Assembly: GCF_014243345.1 (NCBI RefSeq)
Contig: NZ_JACLZF010000001.1
Span: 744,001-808,000 of the forward strand
DNA from: Robiginitalea sp. SC105
GTDB taxonomy: Bacteria > Bacteroidota > Bacteroidia > Flavobacteriales > Flavobacteriaceae
DNA length: 64,000 nucleotides
Direction: 5' to 3'
In this document: piece after piece, positions 8,781 to 17,113 of the stretch
Layout: each line of letters opens with the position of its first letter
Position numbering within the stretch: the first letter of the stretch is position 1
Position numbers and translations under genes: made by a program
The notes under the pieces: model-generated
What the model saw: the letters and a program-made list of their open reading frames with translations, nothing else
What the model was told of the DNA's origin: nothing
Database searches by the model: none

Positions 8781-9707
8781 TCAGAATTTGTAACTCAGGC
8801 CCAGGGTCCAGTAGGTCTGCAGGTCGTTGTCTACCGTATCGAACGTGGCAGCCGTATCCCCCAGGGTGTTGACCGCATAATTCAGGGCCTCCTGCTTGTT
8901 GCTCCTCAGGCCGAAATCGAAGCCGACCCCGATCATTTTCCACAGCGTATAGCTGAAGGAGTTTACCCAGGTCCAGTTGTTGAGGTCATCACTTTTGTAA
9001 CTCATAAAGGCGGAGAGGTTCGATTTAAACGCGATGGCCCCGATTTCCCGGGTATAGTCGGCCACCACCTTTGTACCCAGGGAGGAGTCAAAGATGTCAT
9101 CCTCATCGCTGAATACAATGTTGTAGTTGAGCGGGTGAACCACTACCACCAGGTTGGTTATGGGCGTCCAGGTACCCCCGACCCCGAGGTCCAGGTAACC
9201 CGGGTTGTTGAAATTGTCCAGGAGCGTGGTGCGGTATTCGCCCAGGGCGGAAACCGCGAAATTTTCACTGAGTTTCCAGCCGTAGAGGGAGGTCAGGTTA
9301 AAGACGTCTACCGCATTGCGGAACCCGTCGTTGTCGTCCGGGTCGTCCTTGTCGTCCAGCTTCACCCAGCTGAGGTTCACATTCCCGGAGTTGCGCCAGA
9401 AGAATTTGTCTTCCTGCAGGTTGGCAAAGGCATTTACGGTAAACCCGATGTTCCCGGAAGAGTTGTTCGGGATCCCCTGGGCGTACCAGTTGCTGAAATT
9501 GGAGATGGAACCCCCGATGGTACCGAAGGCGCCGATCTTCCAACCGGGCAGGGCATCGATCTGGCTTTTAATGGCATCGGCCCGCTTCTGGATCGCTGCG
9601 ATGGAATCCTTTTTCTCCGCCAGGGAAGTCTTCAGTTCGGATTCGCTCTGGGCGAAGGTGGCGCTTGCAGTCAGGATGCAAACCACCGCAAGTAATTTCT
9701 TTTTCAT
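8781..9707 (-). CDS. DUF3078 family secreted protein, 308 aa
   Basis: Uncharacterised Bacteroidetes envelope protein. A signal peptide (residues 1-19, ending TFA-Q) is followed by a short coiled-coil-like segment (about 22-48) and then by alternating hydrophobic/aromatic strands ending in YWTLGLSYKF, where a terminal Phe is typical of outer-membrane beta-barrels. The GWKIGAFGTIGGSISNFSNWYAQG region fits DUF3078. It is the last gene of the minus-strand SUF region, 66 nt after the DUF2480 gene, and also carries its own exact -7 word at 9734-9741. DUF3078 is commonly found next to suf genes in flavobacteria, but no role in Fe-S assembly is established. An almost full-length antisense ORF is a composition artefact. 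Confidence 0.85.
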   Translation of the reverse strand: MKKKLLAVVCILTASATFAQSESELKTSLAEKKDSIAAIQKRADAIKSQIDALPGWKIGAFGTIGGSISNFSNWYAQGIPNNSSGNIGFTVNAFANLQEDKFFWRNSGNVNLSWVKLDDKDDPDDNDGFRNAVDVFNLTSLYGWKLSENFAVSALGEYRTTLLDNFNNPGYLDLGVGGTWTPITNLVVVVHPLNYNIVFSDEDDIFDSSLGTKVVADYTREIGAIAFKSNLSAFMSYKSDDLNNWTWVNSFSYTLWKMIGVGFDFGLRSNKQEALNYAVNTLGDTAATFDTVDNDLQTYWTLGLSYKF

Positions 9708-9733
9708 GCTGGTTGTGTTTAAATTATAAACGG

Positions 9734-9741
9734 CAAAAATA
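9734..9741 (-). promoter_or_regulatory. -7 promoter element TATTTTTG (minus strand)
   Basis: Exact TAnnTTTG on the minus strand, 26 nt before the DUF3078 start at 9707. Confidence 0.45.
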
Positions 9742-9773
9742 AGAAATGTTGATAAATGCAGGGGTTATGAACA

Positions 9774-10280
9774 CTATTTTGAACGAAAAACAGGGACGGA
9801 GGAGCAGGCTTCCCCGAAGTGTACCTGTCGCGCCACGCCCTGGAGGCGCTCCAGGGCCCAGAGGTAAGCGGACTGGGGCACCTCTTTCTTACTGCAGCCT
9901 TTGATAATCACGGGTTTACCCTCGAAAGGTGCTATATCCAGCGCTTGCAGCCTGTCCCGGAAGGCTACGGTCTCGAGCAGTTCGGGCGACCCGGCAACCA
10001 CCAGGCGTGCCAGGGGGTTCAGGTAGGAGGTTATCAACAAATAGGCCCAGGCAGGCACGATGGCCTCGGTTGTGGAAAACAGGGCCACATAACCGTCCTT
10101 ATAAACCGACCAGTCGTGGTTGGCCAGGGCCTCGCGGAATGCCTTTTCCCTCAGGACCAGGCCTTCTTCCAGCCATTGGCTGATATCTATCTGGTGTCGG
10201 GGGCCGGCCGGGTAGAGCGCCTCCAGGTCGAGGGTGACCAGGGGGCTGTTGGCGACGCGGTTGACGATTTCCTTTTCCAT
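9774..10280 (-). CDS. DUF2480 family protein, 168 aa
   Basis: Conserved cytoplasmic protein of unknown function, recognised from MEKEIVNRVANSPLVTLDLE at the N-terminus and VIIKGCSKKEVPQSAY in the C-terminal part. No signal peptide or TM helix. It is almost always encoded beside the DUF59 and sufE genes in Flavobacteriia, and here lies 64 nt downstream of the DUF59 gene and 66 nt upstream of DUF3078 in the same orientation. A link to Fe-S cluster assembly is therefore inferred from context only. The conserved Cys in KGCSKKEVP would be the residue to examine if a metal-related role exists. Confidence 0.85.
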   Translation of the reverse strand: MEKEIVNRVANSPLVTLDLEALYPAGPRHQIDISQWLEEGLVLREKAFREALANHDWSVYKDGYVALFSTTEAIVPAWAYLLITSYLNPLARLVVAGSPELLETVAFRDRLQALDIAPFEGKPVIIKGCSKKEVPQSAYLWALERLQGVARQVHFGEACSSVPVFRSK

Positions 10281-10344
10281 AGTGTTGTTGGGGATGTTAG
10301 TTACCCTTGAATCGAATGGTGTCGGGATCAGCAGGCAACTCCTC

Positions 10345-10674
10345 TTAAAGCAGGCCCAGCTCCAGCTTGGCTTCCTCGCTCATCAGTTCCTGGGTCCAGG
10401 GCGGGTCAAAGGTGATTTCCACCTCCGCGTCAGAGACCAGGTCCAGGGATTTTACCTTTTCCTCCACCTCCACGGGCAGGCTTTCCGCCACGGGGCAATT
10501 CGGGGAAGTCAGCGTCATCAGGATCTTGACTTCCCGCTCTTCATTCACGAATACGTCGTAGATCAACCCCAGTTCATAGATGTCCACCGGGATTTCCGGG
10601 TCGTAAATGGTTTTGAGCACCCGGACGATTTTTTCGCCCAGTTCCTGTGTATCGATTCCAGTTTCCTGTTCCAT
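10345..10674 (-). CDS. MIP18/DUF59-family Fe-S assembly factor (SufT-like), 109 aa
   Basis: Small DUF59 (MIP18-like) protein of the type that helps deliver Fe-S clusters to apo-enzymes. Signature stretches are YDPEIPVDIYELGLIYDV (about 24-41) and TSPNCPVAE, with the conserved Cys60 probably involved in cluster or metal handling. Length is typical. It begins 18 nt downstream of the sufE stop and should be co-transcribed with sufE from the promoter at 11133. It could equally be labelled PaaD-like; the location in a SUF cluster favours the SufT/MIP18 role. Confidence 0.9.
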   Translation of the reverse strand: MEQETGIDTQELGEKIVRVLKTIYDPEIPVDIYELGLIYDVFVNEEREVKILMTLTSPNCPVAESLPVEVEEKVKSLDLVSDAEVEITFDPPWTQELMSEEAKLELGLL

Positions 10675-10692
10675 AGTTTTTATTATTAAGCC

Positions 10693-11127
10693 TCAGGACT
10701 CCATTTGGGTCTCGTAGGCCAAGGCATAGAGCTTCAGTTGTTTGATCATACTCACCAACCCGTTGGCCCGGGTGGGCGACAGATGTTCCTTCAGGCCGAT
10801 TTCGTCTATAAAATCCGTTTTGGCCGCGATGATGTCCGACGGCTTCTGGCCCGAAAACGCCCGGATCAGTATGGCGATGATCCCCTTGGTGATGATCGCA
10901 TCGCTGTCGGCCGTAAAATGCACCCGCCCGTCCTCCAGGTCGGCATGCACCCACACTTTGCTCTGGCAGCCCTTGATCAGGTTTTCATCGGTTTTGTAGC
11001 GCGCCTCAATAACCGGCAGGGACTTGCCCAGCTCGATCATGTATTCGTATCGCTGCATCCAGTCGTCGAACATGGAAAACTCGTCTACGATATCGGCTTG
11101 TATTTCCTGGATTGGCTGTTGCTCCAT
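10693..11127 (-). CDS. sufE: Cysteine desulfuration protein SufE, 144 aa
   Basis: Accepts persulfide sulfur from the desulfurase SufS and passes it to the SufBCD scaffold in the cytoplasm. The conserved LIKGCQSKVW motif gives the acceptor Cys54. The C-terminal helix bundle (LSPTRANGLVSMIKQLK) is typical of the family. An in-frame extension to 11229 exists, but the ATG at 11127 begins the conserved sequence and sits only 5 nt after an exact TACTTTTG promoter word, implying a leaderless or nearly leaderless message. It is separated from sufS by an M43 protease gene and a lipoprotein gene. Confidence 0.95.
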   Translation of the reverse strand: MEQQPIQEIQADIVDEFSMFDDWMQRYEYMIELGKSLPVIEARYKTDENLIKGCQSKVWVHADLEDGRVHFTADSDAIITKGIIAILIRAFSGQKPSDIIAAKTDFIDEIGLKEHLSPTRANGLVSMIKQLKLYALAYETQMES

Positions 11128-11132
11128 ATCTG

Positions 11133-11140
11133 CAAAAGTA
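11133..11140 (-). promoter_or_regulatory. -7 promoter element TACTTTTG directly before sufE
   Basis: Exact TAnnTTTG on the minus strand whose last base is 5 nt from the sufE ATG, so the transcription start should fall at or next to the start codon. Confidence 0.55.
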
Positions 11141-11155
11141 CGAATTCGAAACGGG

Positions 11156-11587
11156 TCATTCAACAGAATCTGCGAGTTCCAGAAGCTTGGAAACCAGGGG
11201 GCGGATTGGAGCCGGCGGGTTGCCTGCATCGAAGTAGCCTGTTTGTGAATTCCCGCTGGCCCGCCCTACCTCAAGCCTGGCCATGGCAGCACGGTCGGCG
11301 GCGCTTTCGGACGTAATGGTCTGCAGCGTCTCCAGGTCGACCGACCCGATAGCCCCGACCTCCTGCAACAGCGACTCCCATTGCCCTGGCGCCAGGGCCC
11401 GTTTTTGGGTGCCCGGGTCCAGGCCCCCCTTGGTGACTTCCAGGGATCCGGGTTGTGCAACCACCTCGTAGCGGGACCCCCGCGTTTCCTCCGAGTAGAC
11501 GATACGGATAACATCCTGATGGCCTCCGGCGGGGACGCACCCCCTGGATGCCAGGACCATGAGCAATAGTAATCCAGGCAGTTTCAT
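11156..11587 (-). CDS. Hypothetical small lipoprotein or exported protein, 143 aa
   Basis: Function not recognised. The N-terminus (MKLPGLLLLMVLASRGC) is a signal sequence; the Cys at about residue 17 is in a relaxed lipobox, so lipidation is plausible but not certain. The mature part contains a positively charged strand-rich segment (VIRIVYSEETRGSRYEVV) and a C-terminal helix. The ATG at 11587 is chosen because upstream in-frame codons run through the hairpin terminator at 11611-11636 and into the M43 gene on another frame. It lies between sufS/M43 and sufE, 28 nt before the sufE start, and the sufE promoter lies in that 28-nt gap. Similar small lipoproteins occur here in other flavobacteria to my recollection, but no role is known. 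Confidence 0.7.
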   Translation of the reverse strand: MKLPGLLLLMVLASRGCVPAGGHQDVIRIVYSEETRGSRYEVVAQPGSLEVTKGGLDPGTQKRALAPGQWESLLQEVGAIGSVDLETLQTITSESAADRAAMARLEVGRASGNSQTGYFDAGNPPAPIRPLVSKLLELADSVE

Positions 11588-11610
11588 AGAGTAATGTTTT
11601 TTAAAAATAT

Positions 11611-11636
11611 AAAAAAGGCGCCCTGTGGCGCCTTTT
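11611..11636 (-). terminator. Rho-independent terminator after the M43 protease gene
   Basis: AAAAGGCGCC, loop CTGT, GGCGCCTTTT: a perfect 10-bp stem with A/T tails, 23 nt past the M43 stop and before the small lipoprotein start. Its symmetry means it could work in both directions, but both flanking genes are on the minus strand. Confidence 0.75.
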
Positions 11637-11658
11637 CCTGAAGGTATTTTATGATGGG

Positions 11659-12618
11659 TTACTGCGCCATGGCTTCCCGGTAACCACCTGCCGTAAAGAC
11701 AGAAAGCATCCGGCTTTTCTGCCCGTTGGTAAACATATTCAAACACGGGTCGTTGGAGTAATCCATAAAGTTCATGGTCATATCGTTGGTGCCGCAACTC
11801 ACGGTAGGATAGGTCGGACAGCCACGGCTCGGGCCATCGGCATCCGGCGTATCCGCAACAAAATCGCTGGCCCCGCAGCCACCGTCGCCCCAGATGTGGC
11901 GCAGGTTCAGCCAGTGGCCCACTTCGTGAGTGGCCGTCCTGCCGGTTGAATACTGGGTGTTCCCCGTAAACCGGTAGTCCAGTACGATACCATCCGTAGC
12001 CCGGTCCCCTCCGGGAAATTGGGCATAACCCAGGATATTTCCACCCCGGTACGGCATGTTGTTGACCACCCAGATATTCAGGTTTTGTTCAGGGTTGACG
12101 GTTGGGGAAACGAACTTCATGGAGTCGTCCGGCCTCCAGGAACGCCTGCGGTCGTAGGTGCGGATTACCTGTTCGAGCACAAAGGAGATCCCGATGTTGG
12201 ATTCAACGGACTGGAACTCTCCCGGAATGGTGGTCCTGCCCGGATTGTCCAGGTTGAAATCCTCGTTAAGGGCTGCTATTTGTTCCTGGATCTGTGAAAG
12301 CGGGATGTTTTCACTTTGGGTACGGTAAATGACGTGGAATACCACGGGGATTTCGATGGAACCGTCTGCTGCCAGGCGGGCGGTTTTGCCCTGGGCAATT
12401 GCCTCCTTGGTGTGCGCTTCAACGGTATTTAACCGATCGATCAGGCTCGGGTCCGCAGCAATTTGCTGGGCCAGGACATCCATGGCCCCGCACTGGTCGG
12501 CAGCGAGCGAAAAGGCTTCCTGGTTTCCGGTTTCCTGGGGGTTGGTCAATGTTTCCCGCTCACAGGATACGGTGAGCACCAGGGTGGCCGCCAGGGCCAC
12601 AAGCTTGAAATTTTTCAT
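11659..12618 (-). CDS. Secreted M43-family zinc metalloprotease (cytophagalysin-like), 319 aa
   Basis: Extracellular or lipid-anchored metzincin. A lipoprotein-type signal ends at VSC (about residue 19). The pro-region is followed by the peptidase M43 domain with HEVGHWLNLRH: H231, E232, H235 and H241 form the extended HExxHxxxxxH zinc site. Downstream NDMTMNFMDYSND contains the Met-turn, and paired cysteines (CGASDF, CPTYPTVSCG) probably form disulfides as in family members. No T9SS C-terminal sorting domain is present, unlike many flavobacterial M43 enzymes. The gene is terminated by a strong hairpin before the next lipoprotein gene. It interrupts the usual sufS-sufE neighbourhood and is probably independently controlled. 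Confidence 0.92.
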   Translation of the reverse strand: MKNFKLVALAATLVLTVSCERETLTNPQETGNQEAFSLAADQCGAMDVLAQQIAADPSLIDRLNTVEAHTKEAIAQGKTARLAADGSIEIPVVFHVIYRTQSENIPLSQIQEQIAALNEDFNLDNPGRTTIPGEFQSVESNIGISFVLEQVIRTYDRRRSWRPDDSMKFVSPTVNPEQNLNIWVVNNMPYRGGNILGYAQFPGGDRATDGIVLDYRFTGNTQYSTGRTATHEVGHWLNLRHIWGDGGCGASDFVADTPDADGPSRGCPTYPTVSCGTNDMTMNFMDYSNDPCLNMFTNGQKSRMLSVFTAGGYREAMAQ

Positions 12619-12755
12619 AATGGGAACTGGCTAATGGTTTTTATTCCGCTTAAGATAGAAAATTCCCACAAAGTGTTAGCAATATTTTAACAATTTTCGA
12701 TGAAGGCAACCTGATTCCCTTAGTGGAAATAGCCCCGGCATTTGGGACGGCAGTT

Positions 12756-13982
12756 TCAGGAAAGCATCTGCCGGGCCTTCTCCACGGCCGCCACGAGCCG
12801 GTCGGCCTCCTCCCGGGTATTGTAGAAGCTGAAACTCGCGCGGACCGTTCCCGGGATCTTGTAGAAGTCCATCACCGGCTGGGCGCAGTGGTGCCCGGTG
12901 CGGACAGCAATCCCCAGTTTGTCCAGGATGGTGCCGATGTCATAGGGGTGGATCCCCTCCAGGTTGAAGGAAATGACGGAGGTTTTGCGGGCAGCCTGCC
13001 CGTAGATTTTCAGGCCTGGGATTTTCAGGAGTTCCGCGGTGGCATAGTCCAGGAGTTCCGCCTCATATCCGGAGATGGCTTCCATCCCGATGGCGTTGAG
13101 GTAGTCCAGGGCCGCCCCGAAGGCGATGCCCCCGCAGATATTGGGCGTTCCGGCCTCGAATTTGTGTGGCAGGCCGGCATAGGTGGTCTTCTCAAAAGTT
13201 ACTTCTTCGATCATCTCCCCCCCGCCTTCGTAAGGGGGCAACTTTTCCAGCCAGGCTTCTTTCCCGTAGAGGGCACCCACCCCGGTGGGGCCGCACAGCT
13301 TATGGGCGGAGACGGTATAGAAATCCACATCCAGCGCCTGCAGGTCGGCACGGATATGGGGGGCTGCCTGGGCGCCGTCCACCAGGACGGCGGCACCGGC
13401 CCCGTGGGCCAGGTCAATGATTTCCTCAATGGGGTTTACCGTGCCCAGCGCATTGGACACGTGATTGACAAAGACCAGTCGCGTCCGGTCCGAAAGGCCT
13501 TCCCGGAAGGATGCGAGTTCCAGCTCCCCGTTTTGGTTCATGGGGATTACCCGTAGGCGGGCCCCGGTTCGCTCGCACAGCATTTGCCAGGGGACGATGT
13601 TTGAGTGGTGCTCCATGGCGGACACCCACAATTCATCCCCCTGCTTCAAAAACCCCGTAAAGCCCCTTGCCACCAGGTTGATGCCGTGGGTGGTCCCGGA
13701 GGTCATGATGATTTCATGGGCCCTGGCCGCATTGAAATGCTTCTGGATCTTGATGCGCGCCTGTTCGTAGGCGTCCGTGGCTTCCTGGGAAAGCGTGTGG
13801 ACACCCCGGTGGATGTTTGCATTGTACCGGGAGTAATAATCCACGATGGCATCCATCACCTGCTTCGGGGTCTGGGAGGTGGCCGCATTGTCCAGGTAGA
13901 CCAAAGGCTGCCCGTTGACCTTTCGGCTGAGGATGGGAAAATCCTTCCGGATTTTTTCAATATCGAGGGTGGCGGTTTTCAT
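12756..13982 (-). CDS. sufS: Cysteine desulfurase SufS, 408 aa
   Basis: PLP-dependent enzyme converting L-cysteine to alanine and releasing sulfur as a persulfide for SufE/SufBCD. The PLP lysine is K228 in VSAHKLCGPTG, and the persulfide Cys is C366 in RTGHHCAQP, the context typical of group II (SufS) desulfurases. The N-terminus (IEKIRKDFPILSRKVNGQPLVYLDNAATSQTP) and length match the family. An in-frame extension to 14000 runs into the promoter, so the ATG at 13982 is used; it lies 5 nt after an exact TATCTTTG. The 121-nt gap from sufD and this internal promoter indicate that sufS can be transcribed apart from sufABCD. Confidence 0.97.
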   Translation of the reverse strand: MKTATLDIEKIRKDFPILSRKVNGQPLVYLDNAATSQTPKQVMDAIVDYYSRYNANIHRGVHTLSQEATDAYEQARIKIQKHFNAARAHEIIMTSGTTHGINLVARGFTGFLKQGDELWVSAMEHHSNIVPWQMLCERTGARLRVIPMNQNGELELASFREGLSDRTRLVFVNHVSNALGTVNPIEEIIDLAHGAGAAVLVDGAQAAPHIRADLQALDVDFYTVSAHKLCGPTGVGALYGKEAWLEKLPPYEGGGEMIEEVTFEKTTYAGLPHKFEAGTPNICGGIAFGAALDYLNAIGMEAISGYEAELLDYATAELLKIPGLKIYGQAARKTSVISFNLEGIHPYDIGTILDKLGIAVRTGHHCAQPVMDFYKIPGTVRASFSFYNTREEADRLVAAVEKARQMLS

Positions 13983-13987
13983 AGTGA

Positions 13988-13995
13988 CAAAGATA
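13988..13995 (-). promoter_or_regulatory. -7 promoter element TATCTTTG directly before sufS
   Basis: Exact TAnnTTTG on the minus strand ending 5 nt before the sufS ATG, a second likely leaderless start in the SUF region. Confidence 0.5.
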
Positions 13996-14103
13996 CCCAA
14001 GGCACGGCACTTGTGGGGTTAACATCCCCGTAAAATTAGAGGACCGGCAAAGATTCCGATGGGCGCGAAACCTGCAGGATTCCGGTATCAGCCTGTGATA
14101 AAA

Positions 14104-15420
14104 TCACAGGTCAAACCCGAGGTGCACCCCGAGTTTCTCAGCGATCAGGCGGTTGATGCGGCCCTTGAGTTCCGGGATACGCACGCTTTCCAGCACATTG
14201 TTGGCAAAGGCGTACATCAGCAGGGCCGAAGCCTCTTTTTTGCCGATCCCGCGGGAACGCAGGTAAAACAATGCCTCCTGGTCCAGCTGGCCAATGGTAC
14301 AGCCATGGGAGCACTTCACGTCGTCCGCGAAGATCTCCAGCTGGGGCTTCGTGTTCACCGACGCCCGGTCGCTGATAAGCAGGTTGTTGTTCTGCTGGAA
14401 GGCGTTGGTTTTCTGGGCGATCTTGTCCACGATGATCTTCCCGTTGAAGACCCCGGTGGACTGGTCGCCGAAGATGCCCTTGTAGTCCTGGTGGCTCTCG
14501 CAGTTGGGTTGCTGGTGGTGGACCAGGGTGTGGTGGTCCACATGCTGCTTGTCGCCCAAGATGGTCACCCCTTTCAGGATGGAATTCATGTGGTTGCCGT
14601 CCTGGAAGAAATTCAGGTTGTTCCGGGTGAGCTTGCCCCCGAAGGAGAAGGTGTGCACGCTTACCTGGCTGTTTGTCTTCTGGTCGATGTACGTATTGTC
14701 GATCAGGGATGCGGTGGAATGGTCCGTCTGCACCTTGTAGTAATCGATAATGGCGTCCTTCCCGGCAAAGATCTCGGTCACCGAATTGGTGAGTACCTCG
14801 TTGGTGGTCAGGCTCTGGTGGCGCTCGATTACCTGTAACTCGGCATTCTCTTCCGCGATGATCAGGTTCCGGGGCTGCAGCATGAGCGACGCCTCGTTGC
14901 CGGTAGACAGATGGAGGATTTCCACTGGTTTGCGGGGTGCCTTGTTCTTTGGGATGTAAATGTAGGCCCCTTCGCGGGTGAATGCGGTGTTCAGGGTGGT
15001 CAGGGACTCTTCCCGGGAGGCGATTTTGTTGAAATATACGTCAATGATGGGCCGGTACATCGGTTTGGTGAGTGCGGAGCTCATCAGGCAGATGTCCACC
15101 CCGTCATGGGTGGTCTCCGAGAGGTAGGAACTGTAAATGCCGTCGATAAACACGATTTTGTAGGTGTCGATCTCGTGCAGGAAGTATTGCTTGACTTCCC
15201 GGTAATCCAGCGTGCTGTCCTCCTTGGGGAACAGGCTGAAATCCACTTTCTGCAACGGGGCCAGGGAAGTGTATTTCCAGGCCTCCATCTTCCGGTGGGG
15301 GAATCCCTTTTCCTCGAAATTCCTGATGGCCTCGGAACGGATGTCGTGGACAGGGCTGTCCATATCCACCTGGTTTTCAAAGGCCATAAAGGAGGCGAGT
15401 AACTTCTCTTTCAATTCCAT
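14104..15420 (-). CDS. sufD: Fe-S cluster assembly protein SufD, 438 aa
   Basis: Scaffold partner of SufB in the SufBC2D complex that assembles Fe-S clusters in the cytoplasm. The sequence shows the SufBD beta-helix core with KCSHGCTIGQLDQEALFYLRSRG-type features (CSHG near residue 373), conserved in SufD and its paralog SufB, and a helical N-terminal region. Length fits SufD. It begins 35 nt after the sufC stop, in the order sufB-(MBL)-sufC-sufD. It has no own promoter word that I could find, so it is probably read with sufC. Confidence 0.97.
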   Translation of the reverse strand: MELKEKLLASFMAFENQVDMDSPVHDIRSEAIRNFEEKGFPHRKMEAWKYTSLAPLQKVDFSLFPKEDSTLDYREVKQYFLHEIDTYKIVFIDGIYSSYLSETTHDGVDICLMSSALTKPMYRPIIDVYFNKIASREESLTTLNTAFTREGAYIYIPKNKAPRKPVEILHLSTGNEASLMLQPRNLIIAEENAELQVIERHQSLTTNEVLTNSVTEIFAGKDAIIDYYKVQTDHSTASLIDNTYIDQKTNSQVSVHTFSFGGKLTRNNLNFFQDGNHMNSILKGVTILGDKQHVDHHTLVHHQQPNCESHQDYKGIFGDQSTGVFNGKIIVDKIAQKTNAFQQNNNLLISDRASVNTKPQLEIFADDVKCSHGCTIGQLDQEALFYLRSRGIGKKEASALLMYAFANNVLESVRIPELKGRINRLIAEKLGVHLGFDL

Positions 15421-15455
15421 AATCTTCGTTCAGACGCTTTTGAATTCGCTTTTAC

Positions 15456-16208
15456 TTACAGTACGGCTTCCTGCTTGATCCAGTCGTAGCCTTTCTCCTC
15501 CAGTTCCAGGGCGAGTTCCTTATCGCCGGACTTGACGATTTTCCCGTCGTGCATCACGTGCACGAAATCCGGGATGATGTAGTCCAGCAGCCGCTGGTAG
15601 TGGGTGATCACCACAAAGGCATTTTCTTCGCTGCGGAGCCGGTTCACCCCGTTGGCCACGATGCGCAGCGCATCGATGTCCAGGCCGGAATCGGTTTCGT
15701 CAAGGATCCCGAGTTTGGGCTGCAGCATGGCCATCTGGAAAATTTCGTTCCGTTTTTTCTCCCCTCCGGAAAATCCTTCATTAAGGGAACGCGACAGGAA
15801 TTTCCGGTCGATTTCCAGCAGTTCTGCTTTTTCGCGGATCAGCTTAAGCATCTGGTTGGCGGGCATTTCCTGCAGTCCCTGGGCCTTGCGCGTTTCGTTG
15901 ATGGCCGTCTTCATAAAGTTGGTCACCGATACCCCGGGAATTTCCACGGGATACTGGAAGGAAAGGAAAATACCCTTGTGGGCGCGCTCCTCCGGCGACA
16001 ACTCGTCGATATCCTCCCCTTCGAAGAGGATTTTACCCCGGGTCACGTCGAATTCTTCCTTCCCGGCAATCACGGATGCGAGGGTGCTTTTTCCCGAACC
16101 GTTCGGGCCCATGATGGCATGGACCTCTCCCGGGTTTACTTCCAGGTTGATCCCCTTGAGGATCTTTTTGTTGTCTATTCCTGCGTACAGGTTCTTTATC
16201 TTGAGCAT
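15456..16208 (-). CDS. sufC: Fe-S cluster assembly ATPase SufC, 250 aa
   Basis: ABC-type ATPase that powers the SufBCD scaffold. Walker A is GPNGSGKST (about 35-43), the ABC signature region is [10 protein letters not shown], and Walker B is [12 protein letters not shown] with the Asp/Thr variation characteristic of SufC. There is no membrane domain. The start lies 5 nt after the stop of the MBL-fold lipoprotein gene, so the two are in one operon. Length and sequence are normal for the family. Confidence 0.98.
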   Translation of the reverse strand: MLKIKNLYAGIDNKKILKGINLEVNPGEVHAIMGPNGSGKSTLASVIAGKEEFDVTRGKILFEGEDIDELSPEERAHKGIFLSFQYPVEIPGVSVTNFMKTAINETRKAQGLQEMPANQMLKLIREKAELLEIDRKFLSRSLNEGFSGGEKKRNEIFQMAMLQPKLGILDETDSGLDIDALRIVANGVNRLRSEENAFVVITHYQRLLDYIIPDFVHVMHDGKIVKSGDKELALELEEKGYDWIKQEAVL

Positions 16209-16213
16209 AATCG

Positions 16214-17113
16214 TCAGTTTAAATACTTGGGTGCCAGGGGAAGCCTGGCAAAATCTTTTTTGCTGTGCTGTATGTAGACCGCTGCGCCGGTGGAATCTGC
16301 AAAAGCCTCAAAGGCCTCCATGCTCTCCAGGGTTTTCGATGCGTCCCAGTTGAAAATTGGTACGCGCCGGTGTTCGCGGTTCCGCTCAAAGTGGTACATG
16401 TCGCCGGTCAGGAGTACGGGCCCAGCCTCAGGCAATTCCAGGTAGAGGGCGCTGTGCCCCGGGGTATGGCCTGGCAAAAGCTTGATCACCACGGTGCCAT
16501 CTCCGAATACATCGTAATCCCCGGAGATTTTCTGCAGGTTTTCAATGTCGTTGACCGCGTTGTACATATCTGGCTGCTGCTCCTGCACCTCCGGGCTCAT
16601 CACAAAATCGTATTCGGCCTCCTGCACAAGCCAGGTGGCATTGGGGAGGGACTCTGCGTGCCCGCTGTGATCAAAGTGGGTATGGGACAGGGACAGGTAA
16701 TCAATGTCTGCAGGGGTCATGCCGATGGCCTGCAGCTGTGTGGCCAGGGAATCCGGGCGGGATACCGTAAAGGCGCCGTCCGGGGAGGTAAAGGGTTCCG
16801 CCATGGCAACCAGGCCTTCGGAAAGGCCCGCATCCCACATCAGGGTACCCTTTGGGTGCACTACTACGTAATAAGCATCGGCAAATTCGGCACTTTCCCC
16901 CCGGTAGGTGGTGTCCTGGGAAAAAAGTTCCAGGTTGTTGACCTGTACGGTCCCGCCGTCCAGGGCGTATAACCGGACATCCGGGGCCAAGGCTTCAGCA
17001 GCTTCGGCTGATTTTTCCTTGTCTTCCTTACAGGCCGCCAGGACCAGTAACAGGGCGCCAACCCCCATAAGCATACGGATGCTACTATACATGGTTGTTT
17101 GAGAAAATTTCAT
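16214..17113 (-). CDS. MBL-fold lipoprotein, AHL-lactonase family, 299 aa
   Basis: Predicted envelope metallo-hydrolase. A lipoprotein signal ends at LAAC with Cys28. The MBL domain carries HTHFDH (H144, H146, D148, H149), the histidine of LLPGHTPGH and the aspartate of LLTGDMYHF; the C-terminal [16 protein letters not shown] stretch resembles N-acyl-homoserine-lactonase (AiiA/AttM-like) members. The start is fixed by context: its ATG at 17113 overlaps the sufB stop by one base (TAATG), implying translational coupling, and its stop is 5 nt before sufC. A secreted lactonase-like enzyme is unexpected inside a cytoplasmic Fe-S operon; the actual substrate could be another lactone or ester. A longer in-frame reading (to 17680) only runs antiphase through sufB. 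Confidence 0.88.
   Translation of the reverse strand: MKFSQTTMYSSIRMLMGVGALLLVLAACKEDKEKSAEAAEALAPDVRLYALDGGTVQVNNLELFSQDTTYRGESAEFADAYYVVVHPKGTLMWDAGLSEGLVAMAEPFTSPDGAFTVSRPDSLATQLQAIGMTPADIDYLSLSHTHFDHSGHAESLPNATWLVQEAEYDFVMSPEVQEQQPDMYNAVNDIENLQKISGDYDVFGDGTVVIKLLPGHTPGHSALYLELPEAGPVLLTGDMYHFERNREHRRVPIFNWDASKTLESMEAFEAFADSTGAAVYIQHSKKDFARLPLAPKYLN

Noticed and set aside
8736-9695. Long plus-strand ORF (319 codons) opposite the DUF3078 gene
   Set aside because: The minus-strand frame has a signal peptide, family motifs and promoter; the plus-strand product is Gly/Val/Arg-rich without motifs, a usual artefact of GC-rich coding DNA.
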